From positions 4,092,001 to 4,156,000 of the forward strand of contig NZ_CP087168.1 of assembly GCF_024748615.1 (NCBI RefSeq): DNA of 64,000 nucleotides, given 5' to 3'. Shown piece by piece: positions 1 to 8,265 of this stretch (position 1 is the first letter of the stretch; each line of letters starts with the position of its first letter). The DNA comes from Pseudomonas sp. B21-048. GTDB lineage: Bacteria; Pseudomonadota; Gammaproteobacteria; Pseudomonadales; Pseudomonadaceae. The position numbers and the translations under genes were made by a program. The notes beneath the pieces are model-generated. The model did no database searches. It worked only from the letters and a program-made list of their open reading frames with translations, and was not told the origin of the DNA.

Positions 1-317
1 TCCTTGACCACCGAATAGGTGTCTTTCTCGACGATGTGGTACTCGATGCCCAGTTCTTTGAGGTAAGCCGGCAGCACGTGCTCGGGAAAGCCTGGCTGCT
101 TCTGGTCCATGTTCACGGCCACGATCTCGAACTTGATCGGGGCGACCTTCTGCAAATGCATCAGCACGTCGAGCAGGGTGTAGCTGTCCTTGCCACCGGA
201 CAGGCAGACCATGACCTTGTCGCCGTCTTCAATCATGTTGAAATCGGCGACAGCCTCACCGGCCTGGCGGCGAAGGCGCTTTTGCAGTTTGTTCTGGTTG
301 ACCGTAAGAGTGCCCAT
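1..317 (-). CDS. ttcA: tRNA 2-thiocytidine biosynthesis protein TtcA (partial, 3' end outside window)
   Basis: This is the N-terminal 105 residues of TtcA, the cytoplasmic enzyme that thiolates C32 of some tRNAs. The PP-loop ATP-binding motif SGGKDS lies at residues 40-45, followed by the family segment beginning [11 protein letters not shown]. The start ATG is at 317; no better upstream start was seen. The C-terminal part, with the iron-sulfur-binding cysteines expected of the family, falls outside the window. Family assignment is secure from the PP-loop context; everything past residue 105 is unseen. Confidence 0.93.
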   Translation of the reverse strand, partial: MGTLTVNQNKLQKRLRRQAGEAVADFNMIEDGDKVMVCLSGGKDSYTLLDVLMHLQKVAPIKFEIVAVNMDQKQPGFPEHVLPAYLKELGIEYHIVEKDTYSVVK

Positions 318-625
318 GACGCGAAATCCGTGAGGTGTGACGAAAGGCCGGCATTTTACGCAAAAACCCTTTCGGGGCGAAGCCTGCACTTTATATGACT
401 TGAGCATACCCCTGTGGCGAGGGATTCATTCGGCACAGACCCGGCGGCGATTAACAAGAGTGTTTACAGCGCGATTTGCTCTAAAGCCCTCGCACTATTG
501 CCGGTAACTCCTTTCTATACTGCGGCATAAGGTCGCACACGTATTCAGACCTGTACTTACCTGGCCACTTTGGCCCGTAAGCGCTCCGCTGGGGGGCGAT
601 GGCAACAACAAGAGGAGTGACTGGC
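318..625. other. Intergenic region between ttcA and the Yip1-like gene
   Basis: About 300 bases between divergent genes. A TATACT hexamer near 517-522 could be a -10 element for the plus-strand gene, but no convincing -35 stands at the right distance. No RNA gene or terminator was seen. Confidence 0.4.
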
Positions 626-1228
626 ATGATCCATCACGTAGTGGGGCTCTTCACCCACCCTGACCAGGAATGGAAAGAAATCCGTGGCGACCAGGAGGAA
701 AGCATCAGCCACATGTACCTCACGCATACCCTGATACTGGCGGCGATCCCCGCCGTGTCGGCGTTTATCGGCACCACGCAGGTCGGCTGGGTCATTGGTA
801 GTCGGGCGCCAGTGATGCTGACCATGGAAAGTGCGCTGTGGATGACCATCATGTCGTACCTGGCGATGCTCGGCGGTGTCGCGGTGATGGGCGCGTTCAT
901 CCACTGGATGGCCCGCACTTATGACGCCAACCCGAGTATGGCGCGCTGTGTCGCGTTCGCCACGTACACCGCGACGCCACTGTTCATCGGTGGTCTGGCG
1001 GCGCTGTACCCGCATATGTGGCTGGGCATGATCGTCGGCACCGCGGCCATCTGTTACACGGTGTACCTGCTGTATGTGGGCCTGCCGACGTTCATGAACA
1101 TTCCGTCGGACGAGGGATTTCTGTTTTCAAGCTCGGTGCTCGCCGTCGGACTGGTGGTGCTGGTGGCGATCATGGCGTTCACGGTGATTGTCTGGGGACT
1201 GGGCGTAGGACCGGTCTATACGAATTAG
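626..1228 (+). CDS. Yip1-family multi-spanning inner-membrane protein
   Basis: A 200-residue protein starting MIHHVVGLFTHPDQEW. The N-terminal 35 residues are cytoplasmic-looking and are followed by about five hydrophobic spans, matching the bacterial Yip1/DUF1282 type. An upstream ATG at 599 is in frame, but the ATG at 626 is preceded by GAGGAG at a normal distance, so I start there. No catalytic residues are visible and the molecular role is unknown. It is followed by a separately transcribed SprT-type gene. Confidence 0.8.
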   Translation: MIHHVVGLFTHPDQEWKEIRGDQEESISHMYLTHTLILAAIPAVSAFIGTTQVGWVIGSRAPVMLTMESALWMTIMSYLAMLGGVAVMGAFIHWMARTYDANPSMARCVAFATYTATPLFIGGLAALYPHMWLGMIVGTAAICYTVYLLYVGLPTFMNIPSDEGFLFSSSVLAVGLVVLVAIMAFTVIVWGLGVGPVYTN

Positions 1229-1386
1229 CCACACACCCGCCAAAAACAAGATCTGCCAACACAGGCCGCCGCAAGGCGGCCTTCTACTCTCTAAGAAAGA
1301 GCAGGAGCGACGACCATTCGGCGCCTGAACGATTCGCAAGTCCCGAGGGTTGCGGCATACTCGACGTCTCTGGAGATCCATCAAGC

Positions 1387-1881
1387 ATGCCCGAGCAACT
1401 CAATACCCGCGTCGAAGACTGTTTCCAACAAGCCGAATCCTTTTTCAAACGACCTTTCAAACGCCCCGTGGTGAGCCTCAAGCTGCGCGGGCAAAAAGCC
1501 GGTGTCGCGCATCTGCACGAGAACCTGCTGCGCTTCAATCCGCAGTTGTACCGGGAAAACACCGAAGACTTCCTCAAGCAGACCGTGGCGCATGAAGTCG
1601 CACACCTGATCGCCCATCAATTGTTCGGCGACCGCATCCAGCCCCATGGTGAAGAGTGGCAACTGATCATGCGCGGTGTTTACGAACTGCCGCCCAACCG
1701 CTGCCACACCTACGACGTCAAACGCCGCAGCGTGACCCGCTACATCTACAAATGCCCGTGCGCCGACAGCGATTTCCCGTTCTCGGCGCAGCGCCATGGT
1801 TTGGTGAGGCAGGGGCGGCGGTATTTGTGCCGGCGGTGCAGGAGCACATTGGTGTTTAGTGGGGAGATGCGGGTCGAATAA
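1387..1881 (+). CDS. sprT: SprT family zinc metalloprotein
   Basis: A 164-residue protein with the zinc/catalytic motif HEVAH at residues 69-73 and a downstream His at 87 in QPHGEEW, the third expected ligand. The C-terminal zinc ribbon shows CPC at 123-125 and CRRC at 148-151. Family members resemble the protease domain of human Spartan; the bacterial role is not settled, so proteolysis is inferred from the motif. The start is the ATG after a TCAAGC stretch. A longer reading frame beginning at 1018 overlaps the preceding gene and was rejected. Confidence 0.9.
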   Translation: MPEQLNTRVEDCFQQAESFFKRPFKRPVVSLKLRGQKAGVAHLHENLLRFNPQLYRENTEDFLKQTVAHEVAHLIAHQLFGDRIQPHGEEWQLIMRGVYELPPNRCHTYDVKRRSVTRYIYKCPCADSDFPFSAQRHGLVRQGRRYLCRRCRSTLVFSGEMRVE

Positions 1882-1887
1882 CCGCAT

Positions 1888-1988
1888 GATCGTTCCCATG
1901 CGCAGCAAAGGAATGCATCCCGTGACGCTCTGCGTCACAGTGGACGCTCTGCGTCCATGGCGGCATTCCCACGCGGAGCGTGGGAACT
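1888..1988. repeat. REP-like inverted repeat element (GATCGTTCCCA family)
   Basis: Starts GATCGTTCCCATGCGC and ends GGAGCGTGGGAAC, with two inner GACGCTCTGCGTC-type palindromes. Close relatives occur at 6004, 6877, 10731 and 52716 in this window. It sits at the 3' ends of the convergent sprT and CoA-transferase genes. Confidence 0.8.
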
Positions 1989-1991
1989 CAA

Positions 1992-3173
1992 TCAACTCAC
2001 TACTTTCGCCATACGCAACTCTTCGATGCGCTGCGCACTAAACCCCAACTCCCCCAACACCTGATCGGTATGCTCACCCAGCCCCGCCCCGATATGCCGC
2101 GGCTCAGGCAACCCGTCCGAAAACTTCAACGGACAAGCCATCTGCGCCTGAGTCGAACCATCGCCCCTCGGCACCTCATTCACCATTTCCCGTGCCTTCA
2201 ACTGCGGATGCCGCACGGCTTCGCCCAGGCTCAACACCGGCTCGACGCACGCATCGACCCCGGCAAACAGCTCACACAACGTGGCAAAGTCGTATTTTTC
2301 GAATTCAACTTTCAACGCCTCCTTGAGCACCTGTTGCCGGGCCGGTTCGGGTGACAGCCCCTGGGCTGCCAGTTCTGGCCGGCCCAGGGCCGTACAGAGT
2401 TGCTGCATGAACGCCGGCTCCAGGCTGCCCACCGACAACCAGCGTCCATCGCGCGAACGGTAGTAGTCGTAGAAGCTGCCGCCGTTGAGCATCTGGTCTT
2501 CCCTGCCCGGCTCCACGCCACAGGCCAGGTACCCGGCACCGGCCATGGCGTTCAGGCTGAAGGCGCAGTCGGTCATGCTCACATCCAGATGCTGCCCCTG
2601 CCCGGTCTGCTGCCGCGCGATCACCGCCGCCAGCAGGCCGATCACCCCGTGCAGCGAGCCGCCCGCGACATCCGCCACCTGTATGCACAACGGCAACGGG
2701 CCGCTGTCAACGCGACCGGTGTAGCTCGAAAGCCCCGCCAGCGCCAGGTAGTTGATGTCGTGGCCGGCGCGGTCCTTGTAGGGGCCGGTCTGGCCATAAC
2801 CGGTGATCGACACATAGATCAGCTTCGGGTTGATCGCCTTCAAGGCTTCATACCCCAAACCGAGCCGGTCCATCACGCCGGGACGAAACTGCTCCAGCAC
2901 GATGTCGTGGTCCTGCAGCAATTGCTTGATCACCTCCAGCGCCTCGGGCTGCTTGAGGTCCAGCGCCAGGCTGCGCTTGTTGCGATTGAGGTACGCGTGG
3001 CTGGCCGACACGCCTTGATCATGCGGCGGCAATACTCGCAACAGGTCCATGCGGGTCGGCGATTCGATGCGCAGCACCTTGGCGCCCATGTCTGCCAGCA
3101 GCAACGAGGCGAACGGCCCCGGCAACAGTGTCGAGAAATCCAGAACCTTGAGTGATGCCAGTGGACCGAGCAT
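1992..3173 (-). CDS. CaiB/BaiF-type (family III) CoA-transferase
   Basis: A 393-residue protein of the family that includes carnitine CoA-transferase and alpha-methylacyl-CoA racemase. The conserved catalytic Asp is at about residue 139 in GHDINYLALAG, and the N-terminal segment LKVLDFSTLLPGPFAS is typical. I chose the ATG at 3173, with GGAG seven bases upstream, over an in-frame start at 3227. Whether it acts as a racemase or a transferase cannot be told from sequence. It appears monocistronic, ending near a REP-like element. Confidence 0.87.
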   Translation of the reverse strand: MLGPLASLKVLDFSTLLPGPFASLLLADMGAKVLRIESPTRMDLLRVLPPHDQGVSASHAYLNRNKRSLALDLKQPEALEVIKQLLQDHDIVLEQFRPGVMDRLGLGYEALKAINPKLIYVSITGYGQTGPYKDRAGHDINYLALAGLSSYTGRVDSGPLPLCIQVADVAGGSLHGVIGLLAAVIARQQTGQGQHLDVSMTDCAFSLNAMAGAGYLACGVEPGREDQMLNGGSFYDYYRSRDGRWLSVGSLEPAFMQQLCTALGRPELAAQGLSPEPARQQVLKEALKVEFEKYDFATLCELFAGVDACVEPVLSLGEAVRHPQLKAREMVNEVPRGDGSTQAQMACPLKFSDGLPEPRHIGAGLGEHTDQVLGELGFSAQRIEELRMAKVVS

Positions 3174-3275
3174 AAGTGTTCTCCAGTGCGATCCCCCAAG
3201 CCTAGGCAGCCTGGGACATTGCAGCAATCACCTTATGTGTCAGTGGCGGTGACCGTTGCGCTCAAATCGCAGGTA

Positions 3276-3303
3276 AGAAAAAACCCGCCGAAGCGGGTTT
3301 TTC
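3276..3303 (-). terminator. Rho-independent terminator of dctA
   Basis: An 8-bp stem AAACCCGC/GCGGGTTT with loop CGAA, flanked by A-rich and T-rich runs on both sides, so it could work in both directions. It lies 16 bases past the dctA stop. Confidence 0.85.
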
Positions 3304-3318
3304 ATGCAGCCAGAGTAC

Positions 3319-4653
3319 TTACTTGACGCTGGCCGGGGTTGGGCCTTCAGCCACACCCAGATCGTCTACTTCACGCTCGTCGGAGATACCGCGACCGCCG
3401 GAAGCCAGCTCGACTTGCAGTTTGTCCTCGTCCAGCTCTTTCACCCACTTGGCGACCACGAGGGTGGCCACGGCGTTACCAACAAGGTTGGTCAGCGCAC
3501 GGGCTTCGGACATGAAGCGGTCGATACCGAGGATCAGCGCCAGGCCGGCCACCGGCAGAGTACCCACGGCCGACAGGGTGGCTGCCAGCACGATGAAACC
3601 GCTACCGGTCACACCCGCCGCACCTTTGGAGGACAACAGCAGCACCAGCAGCAAGGTGATCTGGTGAGTCAGGTCCATCGGGGTATCAGTCGCCTGAGCG
3701 ATGAACACAGCCGCCATGGTCAGGTAGATCGAAGTACCGTCGAGGTTGAACGAGTAGCCAGTCGGGATCACCAGACCCACAACCGATTTCTGCGCACCCA
3801 GGCGTTCCATCTTGATCAGCATGCGTGGCAGCGCGGATTCCGAAGAGGAAGTACCCAGCACGATCAGCAGTTCTTCACGGATGTAGCGAATCAGTTTGAT
3901 AACGCTGAAACCGTGCGCGCGGCAGATGGCGCCCAGTACCAGAACCACGAACAGGATGCAGGTGATGTAGAAGCAGATCATCAGCTGACCGAGTTGCACC
4001 AGCGAACCGACACCGTAGGCACCGATGGTGAAGGCCATCGCACCGAACGCGCCGACTGGAGCGAGCTTCATGATCATGTTGATGATGTTGAACATCACGT
4101 GAGCAAAGCGATCGATGAAGTCCAGCACCGGTTTGCCGTAGGCACCCAGGCGATGCAGGGCGAAACCGAAGATCACCGAGAACATCAGCACTTGCAGGAT
4201 GTCGCCGTTGGCGAAGGCGCCGACGATGGTGTTCGGGATCACGTTGAGGATAAAGGCAATGATGCTCTGGTCTTTACCGGCCGAGATGAAGCCAGCGATT
4301 TTGCTGGTGTCCAGGGTCGTCACGTCGATGTGCATGCCGGCGCCCGGTTGCACGACGTTGACCACGACCAGACCGATCAGCAAGGCAATGGTGGAAACAA
4401 TTTCGAAGTACAGCAGCGCATAGCCGCCTGTCTTGCCGACCGATTTCATGTTCTGCATGCCGGCGATACCACTGACGACGGTACAGAAGATGATCGGTGC
4501 GATGACCATTTTGATCAGTTTGATGAACCCGTCACCCAGCGGCTTGAGGGCTACACCGGTCTGCGGGTAGAAGTGACCGAGCAAAATGCCGATAGCGATG
4601 GCAACGATCACCTGGAAGTACAGGGATTTATACAGTGGCTGACGAGTCGTCAT
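3319..4653 (-). CDS. dctA: C4-dicarboxylate:cation symporter DctA
   Basis: A 444-residue inner-membrane transporter of the dicarboxylate/amino acid:cation symporter family, the usual length of Pseudomonas DctA. Family hallmarks are seen: the serine-rich re-entrant loop SSSESALPR, the segment [13 protein letters not shown], and [16 protein letters not shown] near the N terminus. It takes up succinate, fumarate and malate. The ATG at 4653 fits the family N terminus [15 protein letters not shown]; upstream in-frame codons are leader. A sigma-54 promoter and paired palindromes upstream point to control by a DctD/MifR-type activator. Confidence 0.93.
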   Translation of the reverse strand: MTTRQPLYKSLYFQVIVAIAIGILLGHFYPQTGVALKPLGDGFIKLIKMVIAPIIFCTVVSGIAGMQNMKSVGKTGGYALLYFEIVSTIALLIGLVVVNVVQPGAGMHIDVTTLDTSKIAGFISAGKDQSIIAFILNVIPNTIVGAFANGDILQVLMFSVIFGFALHRLGAYGKPVLDFIDRFAHVMFNIINMIMKLAPVGAFGAMAFTIGAYGVGSLVQLGQLMICFYITCILFVVLVLGAICRAHGFSVIKLIRYIREELLIVLGTSSSESALPRMLIKMERLGAQKSVVGLVIPTGYSFNLDGTSIYLTMAAVFIAQATDTPMDLTHQITLLLVLLLSSKGAAGVTGSGFIVLAATLSAVGTLPVAGLALILGIDRFMSEARALTNLVGNAVATLVVAKWVKELDEDKLQVELASGGRGISDEREVDDLGVAEGPTPASVK

Positions 4654-4784
4654 TGCAAAGTTCCTCAAGAGTGCCTCAGAACAACATCCATCTGTTGTCC
4701 CTGACACCTCAATTGCGAACCCTCCTGCACTGGAGGGATTTGTTTTGTCGAGCTGCGCTACGGCAGACCTCTGCGGCTTGTATC

Positions 4785-4799
4785 GCAAGCCCCGTGCCA
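4785..4799 (-). promoter_or_regulatory. Sigma-54 promoter of dctA
   Basis: Read on the minus strand, TGGCACGGGGCTTGC matches the -24/-12 consensus TGGCACG-N4-TTGC exactly. The predicted start is near 4774, leaving a leader of about 120 bases before dctA. RpoN control of dctA is known in pseudomonads and rhizobia. Confidence 0.88.
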
Positions 4800-4878
4800 C
4801 CTTCGAAAAAAAACCTGCCAGCCTTGTGACATCAAGGGTTACAGGTTTTTCTTCGTCACTGAGCGGTTACGTCAAAGT

Positions 4879-4933
4879 GGCGGATTTCCGCCCATCAGCC
4901 AAATCTCGTCCTGCAATTTGGCGGATATCCGCC
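4879..4933. promoter_or_regulatory. Two palindromic candidate enhancer sites for the dctA activator
   Basis: GGCGGATTTCCGCC at 4879-4892 and GGCGGATATCCGCC at 4920-4933; the second is a perfect palindrome. Centres are 41 bases apart, about four helical turns, and lie about 112 and 153 bases upstream of the predicted sigma-54 start of dctA. Binding by DctD or MifR is inferred. Confidence 0.7.
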
Positions 4934-4992
4934 TTGTTCATTCTTCACGGGCACCGCTACCATCCATTGCTCAGTGGACGGACCTGCCCTCT

Positions 4993-5991
4993 ATGCGCGA
5001 ACGCACCATCGCCAGCCATTTCGCCCGTGCCGCCCTCGGTGGCGCGCGCCGGCGTGGCTACGACTATTCGAGTCTGTTGCAGCAACTGGGGATCAGCCCC
5101 GAGCTGCTTGAGGAGCCGCGCGCCCGAATCGCACCCGAGCAGTTCGCCCGATTGATCCAGGGGCTGTGGTTGGCTCTGGACGACGAATACCTGGGCTTCG
5201 GACAGGCCCCGAGCAAACCCGGCAGCTTCGCGATGATGTGCCACGCGGTGATCCACAGCCGCACGCTGGAGAAAGCGCTCAATCGCGGTTTGTTGTTTTA
5301 CAGCCTGTTCCCCGGCGCGCCGCGTCTGACGCTGAGCCGCGAAGGCGACATGGTTCGCCTGAGCCTGGACGATTCGCCGCTGTGGGACCCGGACCATTTC
5401 CTCAGCGAAAGCCTGTTGGTGATCTGGCATCGGTTCGGCAGTTGGCTGATCGGCCAGCGCATTCGTCTGGAGCAGGCTACGTTCAGCTACCCGAGGCCCG
5501 AACACGGGGCCGAATACGATTTGCTGTTTTCCTGCCCGCTTGAGTTCACTTGCGCGCAAAGCAGCCTGTTGTTTCACAGTCGCTACCTGAACATGCCGCT
5601 GTTGCAGGACGAACGCACCCTCAAGCACTTTCTCGAGCGCTCTCCCGCCGACCTGCTATCGCGCCCTGATGAAGGCGACAGCCTGAGCAGCCAATTGCGG
5701 CGCTTGCTCAGCCGCGACAGTGCGCGCTGGCCGGACCTGGAAGCCGTGGCCGCGCACCTGCACATCAGCCCGCAAACCTTGCGTCGGCATTTACGCGAAG
5801 AAGGCACGAGTTTTCAGGAATTGAAGGATCAGTTGCGTCGGGACATTGCGATTTATCATCTAGGCCGCGCGGATTTGTCGTTGCAACAGATTGCCGAGCA
5901 GCTGGGGTTTTCCGAGCCGTCGGCGTTTCACCGGGCGTTCAAGAAATGGACGGGGTTGACGCCGGGGGCCTATCGCGCCCAAGAGAATTGA
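4993..5991 (+). CDS. AraC-family transcriptional regulator with N-terminal Arabinose_bd-like domain
   Basis: A 332-residue regulator. Residues of about 20-200 fit the AraC_N/Arabinose_bd domain of OruR/ArgR-like Pseudomonas regulators. The C-terminal double helix-turn-helix includes VAAHLHISPQTLRRHLREE and the signature IAEQLGFSEPSAFHRAFKKW. I start at MRERTIASHFARAAL (4993); an in-frame ATG at 4918 would run through the second dctA palindrome. It is divergent from dctA, and the ligand is unknown. Confidence 0.82.
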   Translation: MRERTIASHFARAALGGARRRGYDYSSLLQQLGISPELLEEPRARIAPEQFARLIQGLWLALDDEYLGFGQAPSKPGSFAMMCHAVIHSRTLEKALNRGLLFYSLFPGAPRLTLSREGDMVRLSLDDSPLWDPDHFLSESLLVIWHRFGSWLIGQRIRLEQATFSYPRPEHGAEYDLLFSCPLEFTCAQSSLLFHSRYLNMPLLQDERTLKHFLERSPADLLSRPDEGDSLSSQLRRLLSRDSARWPDLEAVAAHLHISPQTLRRHLREEGTSFQELKDQLRRDIAIYHLGRADLSLQQIAEQLGFSEPSAFHRAFKKWTGLTPGAYRAQEN

Positions 5992-6003
5992 ATTCTAGCG
6001 CTT

Positions 6004-6117
6004 GATCGTTCCCACGCTCTGCGTGGGAATGCAGCCCGGGACGCTCCGCGTCCCACCCTCTAGAGCCGAACGCGGAGCGTCCCTTGAGGTATTCCCACGC
6101 AGAGCGTGGGAACGATC
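6004..6117. repeat. REP-like inverted repeat element (GATCGTTCCCA family)
   Basis: Outer arms GATCGTTCCCACGCTCTGCG and CGCAGAGCGTGGGAACGATC are perfect inverted repeats enclosing an inner pair built on GGGACGCTCCGCGTCCC. It lies between the convergent AraC-type and DUF6124 genes. Confidence 0.85.
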
Positions 6118-6133
6118 GGTTACAGGTTCTTCG

Positions 6134-6493
6134 CTAGCCTCGCGGATCGAAGTTATCCAGCACCCGATTGACTGCCAACTCACCAAGCATGACCACCTGC
6201 TGAATCCCCAACATCATGTTGCGATGTGGCACGTCCATCAATCCGGCGAACTCACTGAGCATCATGCTCGCTGACGCCAGGGATTCGCAGGCGTTGACCA
6301 GCAGGGTTTCGTTATCGACCTCGGCGCCGACATGGTAAATGGTGCTGGGTTTGCGCGGAGTATCTTTGGGAATGACTGGTTTGAGGTAGTAATCGAGGGC
6401 GCGGTCGGCGGCTTCGTTGAGCTTTTTGGAGTCGGGGGTTTCGTACGGGGAAACGTCGTCGGTTTCCGGTGGGTTGGGCGTGATCTTGAACAT
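6134..6493 (-). CDS. DUF6124 (DUF3077-type) family protein of unknown function
   Basis: A 119-residue soluble protein starting MFKITPNPPETDDVSPYE, the hallmark N terminus of a small family found mostly in Pseudomonas and often multicopy. It has no signal peptide or membrane span; the C-terminal half is helical, with LLVNACESLASASMMLSEFAG. The ATG at 6493 follows GGAG. The leader contains an unusual folded element (6546-6624). Function is unknown; I recognise the family but no activity has been assigned that I know of. Confidence 0.85.
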   Translation of the reverse strand: MFKITPNPPETDDVSPYETPDSKKLNEAADRALDYYLKPVIPKDTPRKPSTIYHVGAEVDNETLLVNACESLASASMMLSEFAGLMDVPHRNMMLGIQQVVMLGELAVNRVLDNFDPRG

Positions 6494-6545
6494 GTGAAGC
6501 TCCGTGGTTGGTTGAGCCACCACGACCTATCGCTAAACAAGTAAA

Positions 6546-6624
6546 GGTGGCGGCTGTACGCAGGTTAGCGATCCGGGTCACAGAAACCCCGGGTAGACTC
6601 GAAGGTCTCCCACGCACAGCCACC
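6546..6624 (-). ncRNA. Candidate structured RNA leader of the DUF6124 gene
   Basis: Read as minus-strand RNA, GGTGGCTGT (6624-6616) pairs with ACAGCCGCCACC (6557-6546), enclosing hairpins AGAC/GTCT (6608-6595) and CCGGG/CCCGG (6592-6573). The result is a three-way junction about 53 bases before the start codon. Similar sequences precede other DUF6124 genes in pseudomonads as far as I recall, but no named RNA family is known to me. The structure is from hand pairing only. Confidence 0.5.
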
Positions 6625-6876
6625 ATTACGCGAATTGCAGGCACTAAAAACTGCAATCAAATCTTGGGCGCTTTTGCGTCTGTGTATGGGATCGGATCGC
6701 TAAACCCGATCGCTGATTCGTCAGCGACCCGCAAACGATAGAGCCCACACCTCAGGCGCACAAGCCGGCGGATTCTGGCGTAGTCGTAGGCAGCGGCGCA
6801 AGGATGTGTAGCCTGGGAGAGTATCTGGAAGTGTCGTTTAAACAGTGCTTGTTTAGCGGTTTGACACCGAGCCTTT
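6625..6876. other. Non-coding region upstream of the DUF6124 leader
   Basis: No gene is supported. It holds a small hairpin GCAGGCACT...AACTGC (6638-6655), repeated TAGCG-type motifs (CGCTAAAC near 6700, GTTTAGCG near 6851), and inverted GATCGG/CCGATC segments near 6692-6712. These may be part of the promoter and leader of the DUF6124 transcript. Confidence 0.4.
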
Positions 6877-6907
6877 GATCGTTCCCACGCTCCGCGTGGG
6901 AACGATC
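6877..6907. repeat. Minimal 31-base REP-like palindrome
   Basis: GATCGTTCCCACGC, a three-base TCC turn, then GCGTGGGAACGATC: perfect 14-base arms. It is the short form of the longer elements at 6004 and 10731, and lies 12 bases past the phoQ stop, where it could act as a transcript-end hairpin. Confidence 0.85.
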
Positions 6908-6918
6908 GGTGACAGGGA

Positions 6919-8265
6919 TCAAACCACCGGAAAATGAATCCGGAACGCCGCCCCGCCCATCGGCGAATCCCCCAGCGTCAGCTTGGCGCTGTAGCTTTCG
7001 ATGATGTCCTTGACCACCGCCAACCCAATCCCCTGCCCCGGATGCTGACGATCCAGCCGCTCGCCCCGCTGCAGAATCCGCGCACGCTGATCCGGTGGCA
7101 CGCCCGGCCCGTCATCTTCGACACAGAGTTCAATCCCGCTGAAGGTTTCACGCACGCTGACGCGCACTTCGCTGAGGCACAGGCGATAAGCGTTTTCCAA
7201 CAGGTTGCCCATCATTTCCAGCAAGGCGCCCTGCTCGATCGGCACGTAACATTGCTCCGGCAGGTCGATAGCGACCCGCACGCGTTTGTCGCGGTAGACC
7301 TTGTCCAGCGTGTCGCAGAGGCTTTGCAGCACCGGACGCAGGCGCACTTGATGGCGCACCAGACCGCTTTTGCGCAGGCTCGCGCGCTGCAGTTGATAGC
7401 CGATCTGCTGGCTCATACGCTCGATCTGGGTTTGCAGCACCCAGGCCTGATCGCGTGCTTGCGGCTTTTGCGCCATGTCTTCGCTGACCCCTTGCAATAC
7501 CGTCAGCGGGGTTTTCAGGCTGTGAGCCAGGTCGTCGAGGGAGTCGCGATAACGGCTGCGCTGTTCACGCTCGCTGTGCAACAAGCGATTGAGCGAGCCG
7601 GTCAGGCGCAGCAATTCACGCGGGTGTTGTTCGCTGAGGCTTTCGCGAGTGCCACTTTCGATCTGGTCCAGCTCCTGGCTCAGCCGGCGCAATGCCTGCA
7701 AACCCCAGGTCAGGCCAATCCATAGCAAGGCGAGCAACACCAGCAAGGCTGCGCCGAAACCCAGATAGAGGTTTTCCCGCAGGCCTTCGAGGGTGATTTC
7801 GTATTCGCGTACCGGTTGCAGCGCGACGATACTGAACGCCGCACTTTTGCCGCCCAGCAGTTTGACCTCGACGTCATAGACGAAGAACTCTTCGCCATTG
7901 GCTTCGCGAATTCTCGCGAACTCATTACCGCGCCCGTCGTAACGTGGCTTGTAGTTGATGTTCTCTTCCTGGGTGGCCTTCGAACGCCAGACCAGATGAC
8001 CTTCGCGGTCATAGATGTAACCGAGCAAACGGCTGTCGGTGAGGTTGAAGCGCTCATCGGGCAACTGCGCCGGCATCTGCAAGCGGTTGTTATCCACCCG
8101 GGCGGCGGAGATCAGCGTGGTGACGTCCGACGCCAGGCGCTGCTCGATGGAATCCTGCAACGCCAGGCTGAATGCGCCCTGCATCGCCGGCAGCAACGCC
8201 AGCATGAACAACACCGCCAGGATCGTGGCGGCGAGCATCAAGCGAACACGAAGGGAACGAATCAA
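6919..8265 (-). CDS. phoQ: Sensor histidine kinase PhoQ
   Basis: A 448-residue inner-membrane kinase. An N-terminal span (about 8-28) is followed by a periplasmic sensor region, a second span at about 168-188, a HAMP-like linker, the phospho-acceptor His in DDLAHSLKTPLTVLQG, and ATPase boxes ENAYRL, EDDGPGVP and GQGIGLAVV. The start overlaps the phoP stop by four bases (ATGA), implying translational coupling. The identity rests on the oprH-phoP-phoQ order, conserved in Pseudomonas. It senses low divalent cations and cationic peptides in the genus. Confidence 0.93.
   Translation of the reverse strand: MIRSLRVRLMLAATILAVLFMLALLPAMQGAFSLALQDSIEQRLASDVTTLISAARVDNNRLQMPAQLPDERFNLTDSRLLGYIYDREGHLVWRSKATQEENINYKPRYDGRGNEFARIREANGEEFFVYDVEVKLLGGKSAAFSIVALQPVREYEITLEGLRENLYLGFGAALLVLLALLWIGLTWGLQALRRLSQELDQIESGTRESLSEQHPRELLRLTGSLNRLLHSEREQRSRYRDSLDDLAHSLKTPLTVLQGVSEDMAQKPQARDQAWVLQTQIERMSQQIGYQLQRASLRKSGLVRHQVRLRPVLQSLCDTLDKVYRDKRVRVAIDLPEQCYVPIEQGALLEMMGNLLENAYRLCLSEVRVSVRETFSGIELCVEDDGPGVPPDQRARILQRGERLDRQHPGQGIGLAVVKDIIESYSAKLTLGDSPMGGAAFRIHFPVV

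Noticed and set aside
1018..1386. Upstream extension of the SprT frame
   Set aside because: Overlaps the Yip1-like gene and lacks family sequence; ATG 1387 opens the conserved part.
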